Assembly (NCBI GenBank): GCA_934702355.1
Contig: CAKUXX010000006.1
Span: forward strand, 62,001 to 126,000
Origin: an uncultured Methanomassiliicoccales archaeon
GTDB taxonomy: Archaea; Thermoplasmatota; Thermoplasmata; Methanomassiliicoccales; Methanomethylophilaceae
Direction of reading: 5' to 3'
Length of the DNA: 64,000 nt
The notes beneath the pieces are model-generated. The model made no database searches and was not told where the DNA came from. It saw only the letters and a program-made list of their open reading frames with translations. This document shows, one piece after another, positions 60,311-64,000 of this stretch; position 1 is the first letter of the stretch, and every line of letters begins with the position of its first letter. Position numbers and translations under genes: made by a program.

Positions 60311-62474
60311 GCCTCATGGCATTGCTCACAACGGAGATCGAGGACAGCGACATCGCCAGTGCGGACAGCATCGGCATCTGATCGACCAGTCCGTCGTATC
60401 CCAGCAGCACGGGCAGTCCGGCCGCTATGGGTATGCATACCGCATTGTAGCAGAATGCGAAGAACAGGTTCTCCTTGATGTTGCGGAGTGTGGCGGAGCC
60501 TATCTCCAGGGCGGACGGCACGCTGCGGAGGTCGTCGTTCATCATCACGATGTCCGCGGATTCCACGGCTATGTCCGTTCCGGAACCGACTGCAATCCCG
60601 AGGTCCGCCTGCGTCAGTGCGGGGGCATCGTTGATTCCATCTCCGGTCATCGCGACCATGGCCTGTCTCACTTGGAGGTCCTTGACTATCTCCAGCTTGT
60701 TGCCGGGCTTCATCTCGGCATGGACCTCTTCGATCCCTATGCGTTCGGCGATCGATTCGGCGGTCGCCTTCCTGTCGCCGGTGACCATCATCACTCTGAT
60801 TCCGTCATCCTTCAGCGACGATATCGCTTCGGGACTCTCGGGGCGTATGGGGTCCTCGATCGAGACGGAGCATGCATACTTTCCGTCGATCGCCATGTGG
60901 ATCACGGTGCATGTTCCGGAATGGGGTTCCACCTCTGACGGGACGTCGATGCCGAGAGATCCGAGGAAGTTCCCGCTTCCAACGACGATATTTTTTCCTT
61001 CTACAAGGCACCTGATCCCTTCACCGGTCATGCTCTCGAAACCGCTGTGGTCCGGAACGGCGACCCCTTTGGATTCGGCATATCTGACGATGGCCTTCGC
61101 ATAGGGGTGTTCGGAATCCGATTCAGCCGCAGCCATAAGCCCGAGGTGTTCCTCGGATGTCATCGACACGACCTCCGGGTGGCCGACGGTGCATGTGCCC
61201 GTCTTGTCCAGGATGACCGTATCGACCTTGGCCGCAGCTTCCAGCGAAGCGGCCGTCTTGTAGAGGATGCCGTGTTTGGAACCGACCCCCGTACCGATGA
61301 CAATCGCCAAAGGCGTGGCCAATCCCAACGCGCACGGGCACGATATCACCAGAACGGATATCGCGATCTTGATGCAGAACTGAGGATCGCGACCCGATAT
61401 CAGCCATCCGATCCCCGCAAGGAGCGCTATGACGATGACCGTCGGGACGAATATCGTGGACACCCTGTCGGCGATGCCCGCAACAGGGGCCTTTGTGCTC
61501 TGTGCAGTCTCCATCATGCGGGCTATCTGGAACAGGACGGAGTCTTCTCCAATCTTCTCCACACGGGCCTTCATGCTGCCTGCGCCGTTCACTGTGGCGC
61601 CGTAGAGGACATCTCCTGTGGTCTTGCTCACCGGGACGCTTTCCCCGGTGAGCATGGATTCGTCCACCGTGGACTCCCCTGATATGACCGTGGAATCCGC
61701 AGGCACTTTGGAACCCGGTCTGATGAGTACGATGTCCCCGACGACCAGTTCGGACGACGGGATCCTGTGTTCGACCCCATCTCTAATGACCGAAGCCTCG
61801 TCGGGCGCAAGCGACAGGAGCTTCCTCAGGGAATCGTTGGTGCGCATCCTGGATCTGGCCTCAAGGTATTTTCCGACGCTCACCAGTGAAATTATCATAC
61901 CGACGGAGTCGAAGCTCAGGCTGTGGACCGCATGCATATTGCCGGTGTACACCTCGTAGGTCCCGTAGATCCCCAGGGAAAGCGATGCCAATGTCCCCAA
62001 CGACACGAGCGAGTCCATGGTGGGGCTCTTGGAGAACAGTGCGGGGATCCCCTTCTTGTAGAATCTCCTCCCGCCGTACATTATAGGTATGCACAGGAAC
62101 AGCTGGACAAGGCATATCGACAGGGATCCCAAGGGGATGTCCAGGCCGAACATGTGCCCCATGGCGATTATGCTGAGCGGTATTGTGAATAAGATTGAGA
62201 TGAGGAGGTCCCTCAGCTGTATCCTGAGAGCCTTCTCCTCTTCCTTGGAAGCGTTGAGTATGTTGTCGTCGACGACGGTGTATCCCGCATCCTCGATCGC
62301 ACGGACTATCCTGTCCTCGCTGACGATTTCGGGATCGTACTCGACCGTGGCGGTGTTGCTTCCGATGTTGGCCGATGCCGATGAGACGCCGTCGATCGCG
62401 GTCACTGCGCTCTCGATCCTTCCGACGCATGCGGCACAGCTCATTCCGCCTATACGGAACGTGCGGGTGATCAT
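60276..62474 (-). CDS. copA: Copper-translocating P1B-type ATPase
   Basis: 732 residues from ATG 62474; codons further upstream in the frame lie inside copZ. One N-terminal heavy-metal domain (GGMSCAACVGRIESA) is followed by eight membrane helices, the ion motif VISCPCALGLATPLAIVIGT, the phosphorylated Asp in ILDKTGTCTVGHPE, and the hinge MTGDGINDAPALTQADLGIA. It exports Cu(I), or another soft metal. The start overlaps the end of copZ by four bases. The 3' end overlaps the convergent Dph6-like gene. Confidence 0.95.
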   Translation of the reverse strand: MITRTFRIGGMSCAACVGRIESAVTAIDGVSSASANIGSNTATVEYDPEIVSEDRIVRAIEDAGYTVVDDNILNASKEEEKALRIQLRDLLISILFTIPLSIIAMGHMFGLDIPLGSLSICLVQLFLCIPIMYGGRRFYKKGIPALFSKSPTMDSLVSLGTLASLSLGIYGTYEVYTGNMHAVHSLSFDSVGMIISLVSVGKYLEARSRMRTNDSLRKLLSLAPDEASVIRDGVEHRIPSSELVVGDIVLIRPGSKVPADSTVISGESTVDESMLTGESVPVSKTTGDVLYGATVNGAGSMKARVEKIGEDSVLFQIARMMETAQSTKAPVAGIADRVSTIFVPTVIVIALLAGIGWLISGRDPQFCIKIAISVLVISCPCALGLATPLAIVIGTGVGSKHGILYKTAASLEAAAKVDTVILDKTGTCTVGHPEVVSMTSEEHLGLMAAAESDSEHPYAKAIVRYAESKGVAVPDHSGFESMTGEGIRCLVEGKNIVVGSGNFLGSLGIDVPSEVEPHSGTCTVIHMAIDGKYACSVSIEDPIRPESPEAISSLKDDGIRVMMVTGDRKATAESIAERIGIEEVHAEMKPGNKLEIVKDLQVRQAMVAMTGDGINDAPALTQADLGIAVGSGTDIAVESADIVMMNDDLRSVPSALEIGSATLRNIKENLFFAFCYNAVCIPIAAGLPVLLGYDGLVDQMPMLSALAMSLSSISVVSNAMRLRSFSPPAMRK

Positions 62475-62692
62475 GAGAACAGGCCGCGTTTGACGGATGC
62501 CCTGAATCCGGAGTCTACGACGGACCTGATGAGGGCATCGTCCGAGACCCCGTTGTGGATGGCAGTCGCAGTTCCCTTTTTCAGATCGACCGTGACGGAT
62601 TCGACGCCGTCGACCTTCTCGAGGCCTTCCTTGACCGTCTTGACACAGCCTTCGCACATCATTCCTTCGATCTTCAGGGTTGTTTTGGACAT
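62471..62692 (-). CDS. copZ: CopZ-like copper chaperone (single HMA domain)
   Basis: 73 residues: one ferredoxin-like HMA domain with the metal loop GMMCEGCVKTV (MxCxxC retained, with Met in place of the usual Thr). GVESVTVDLKKGTATAIHNG is the second strand region. It should deliver copper to the ATPase encoded directly downstream; the genes overlap by four bases. Confidence 0.92.
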   Translation of the reverse strand: MSKTTLKIEGMMCEGCVKTVKEGLEKVDGVESVTVDLKKGTATAIHNGVSDDALIRSVVDSGFRASVKRGLFS

Positions 62693-62739
62693 GGCACGCG
62701 AATCGGATCCATATTATTTAAGTAAGCCTAAAAACAAGT

Positions 62740-63240
62740 TCAAGCGAACCTGACGAATTCCTCCATGCCCTTCCTGACGCCGTGGTTCCTGGACGTGGTG
62801 TCCGCCTTGTATCCAACCGCCAGTATGCTGATCGGGGTCAGGTTCCCAAGACCGAAGGCGGACGAGATCTTATCGGGATCGAACATCCCTATCCACACGC
62901 TTCCGAGTCCGAGTTCCTCGGCCCTGTACATCATCTGGGTGGTGACGATGGCCGCATCGGTCTTGCCTATGTGCTTCCCGGTGTACGGGCTCTCCCACGA
63001 ATTCTCCATATCGACGCAGACGATGAGCGCAAGCGGCGCACCGTACGGGTTGCAGGCTCCGTTCACCTTGCTCAGGCCCTGCTCGGTGCGCACGGCGACG
63101 ACCGATACCGGCTGGAGGTTCTTGGCGCTGGGCGACATGCGTCCGGCCTCAAGGATCTCGGTGACCAGATCGTCCGGCACGGGTTCTGATGTGTAGGCTC
63201 TGCAGGAGTACCTGCTCTTGACAAGTTCCGAATAATCCAT
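62740..63240 (-). CDS. Nitroreductase-family FMN oxidoreductase
   Basis: 166 residues, the compact form of the family. FMN-binding motifs: SRYSCRAYTSEPVPDDLVTE at the N-terminus, GRMSPSAKNLQPVSVVAVRT, and ELGLGSVWIGMFDPDKISSA. It probably reduces flavin-linked substrates with NAD(P)H; the substrate is unknown. It lies between the truncated helicase gene and copZ on the same strand. Confidence 0.9.
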   Translation of the reverse strand: MDYSELVKSRYSCRAYTSEPVPDDLVTEILEAGRMSPSAKNLQPVSVVAVRTEQGLSKVNGACNPYGAPLALIVCVDMENSWESPYTGKHIGKTDAAIVTTQMMYRAEELGLGSVWIGMFDPDKISSAFGLGNLTPISILAVGYKADTTSRNHGVRKGMEEFVRFA

Positions 63241-63249
63241 GATATCCCC

Positions 63250-64000
63250 TCAGTGGGCCCTCTCGATGGCCTGGACGATCCTGGCGATCTCCTTCTCGGG
63301 ATCCTTCCACATTCCGGGGGTCCAGACCCTGTGTATCTTCCATCCTCTGGATTCGAGGTATTTCTGCCTGTGATAGTCCCTCTCCCTTGTGGAGGACGAC
63401 ATCTCGTACAGCCTGCTGTCGCATTCGATCCCGAGGATGTACTTGTCGTTCTGCTTGACCGCCAGGTCGATCTGGTATCCTCCGATTCCGACATTCCTCT
63501 CGACGGTGTATCCCTTGCGCGTGAGGGCGTTGAACACCCTGTCTGCGATGCGTCCGGAGTCGAACTCCTCGGCGGTCTTCCAGCGGTCGTCGCCGAAGGA
63601 ATGGAGTATGGAATCCGCAAGGTCCCTGTTCCCTCTGCTGACGGCGTTCGCATACTGGAGGTATCTCTTCAGAATCCTGGGGCCCTCGTTCTTGGTCTCC
63701 TCGACCTGGAGGTCCTCCGGATCGAAGGATGTGACGATGAAGATCTTCTTCTTGGCCCTGGAGATGGCGACGTTGAGACGGTTCTCTCCGCCGCGGTTGT
63801 TGAGCCATCCGAACCTCTGCATCAGCCTGCCCTCGGCATTCTTGGCGTATCCGACGGAGAATATGATGACATCCCTCTCGTCTCCCTGGACGCTCTCGAT
63901 GTTCTTGATGAACAGACCGACATCCTCTCCGTTGTCGAACCTCTTGGATTCGTCCGCGACCATCTTCCCGAATCCGGGATCGTTGGCGCATTCCTCATCG
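63250..64000 (-). CDS. C-terminal part of a superfamily 1 helicase with nuclease-like domain (5' end outside window)
   Basis: The frame is open to the window edge, so the N-terminus is missing. The first part holds superfamily 1 helicase motifs V-VI (IESVQGDERDVIIFSVGY; LNVAISRAKKKIFIV). The last 120 residues look like a small restriction-endonuclease-type domain (IGGYQIDLAVKQNDKYILGI, the D-x-n-E-x-K-like core, then CDSRLYEMSSSTRERDYHRQ). This matches large DUF4011/DNA2-like helicase-nucleases, several of which occur in defence loci. Confidence 0.8.
   Translation of the reverse strand, partial: DEECANDPGFGKMVADESKRFDNGEDVGLFIKNIESVQGDERDVIIFSVGYAKNAEGRLMQRFGWLNNRGGENRLNVAISRAKKKIFIVTSFDPEDLQVEETKNEGPRILKRYLQYANAVSRGNRDLADSILHSFGDDRWKTAEEFDSGRIADRVFNALTRKGYTVERNVGIGGYQIDLAVKQNDKYILGIECDSRLYEMSSSTRERDYHRQKYLESRGWKIHRVWTPGMWKDPEKEIARIVQAIERAH

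Noticed and set aside
1..64000. CRISPR array
   Set aside because: No regularly spaced direct repeats of 23-37 bp with unique spacers were seen; the tandem repeats present have no spacers.

Overview
The window is archaeal. It carries RadA, the aIF2-alpha subunit, Nop10, ribosomal proteins L44e and S27e, a PAC2-type proteasome assembly chaperone, a geranylgeranylglyceryl-phosphate synthase-family enzyme, the archaeal tRNA G10 methyltransferase type, a diphthamide-type ATP pyrophosphatase, TATA boxes about 25 nt upstream of several start codons (leaderless genes) and an intron-containing tRNA-Tyr. High GC in third codon positions, TGA-dominated stops, a very large YGGG-repeat surface protein, bacterial-style imports (sodium symporter, DHA2 exporter, SpoIIE-type phosphatase) and an in-frame TAG inside an otherwise intact gene point to a host-associated Thermoplasmatota methanogen of the Methanomassiliicoccales type (Methanomethylophilaceae-like). 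That placement is inference: no methanogenesis, rRNA or pyrrolysine genes lie in the window.

Layout. 1-4577 is the 3'-truncated surface adhesin. 4578-5655 is an AT-rich gap with a 12-G run and an orphan, probably 5'-truncated CDS. 5656-12300 has glycerol kinase, an archaeal STAND-like ATPase, a tiny gene behind two DtxR-like boxes, a nitrilase, and a MarR/MFS exporter pair with a relic second copy of the exporter. 12441-16847 has a sodium symporter, ilvC, a cyclophilin-like protein and an aldehyde dehydrogenase homologue lacking the catalytic cysteine. 16848-19859 is an unusual operon: ACT protein, CdhD-like protein, CdhE-like protein, and a radical-SAM-like protein without its cysteine motif. 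20-30 kb is mostly housekeeping (tRNA-Leu, zinc ribbons, ABC-class ATPase, GGGPS, Trm-G10, RadA). 30.2-30.7 kb holds a structured non-coding segment that looks like a broken group II intron. 30706-36682 is a complete lrp-dapA-lysC-lysA-dapF-dapL lysine operon.

36.8-50.6 kb carries an MscS channel, an archaeal prepilin peptidase, AmrS, ThiL, a SIMPL protein, two tandem transglutaminase-like proteins (the second with the in-frame TAG), an MBL hydrolase, an SAH-deaminase-type amidohydrolase, a PHP protein, a CPA2 antiporter and a Dus enzyme. 50.65-52.1 kb is a gene desert ending at tRNA-Tyr, with an att-like repeat of the tRNA 3' end. 52.3-56.6 kb is a partner-switching signalling island (STAS, HATPase kinase, SpoIIE phosphatase, two membrane proteins). 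56.6-58.7 kb is a translation operon (L44e, S27e, aIF2-alpha, Nop10, PAC2). The window closes with rpiA, a Dph6-like protein, a copper ATPase with CopZ, a nitroreductase and the C-terminal end of a helicase-nuclease.

The strongest leads are the in-frame amber codon at 43980, the stripped CdhD/CdhE operon, the archaeal partner-switching island, and the exporter whose two copies carry ATA and ACG where an ATG start is expected.
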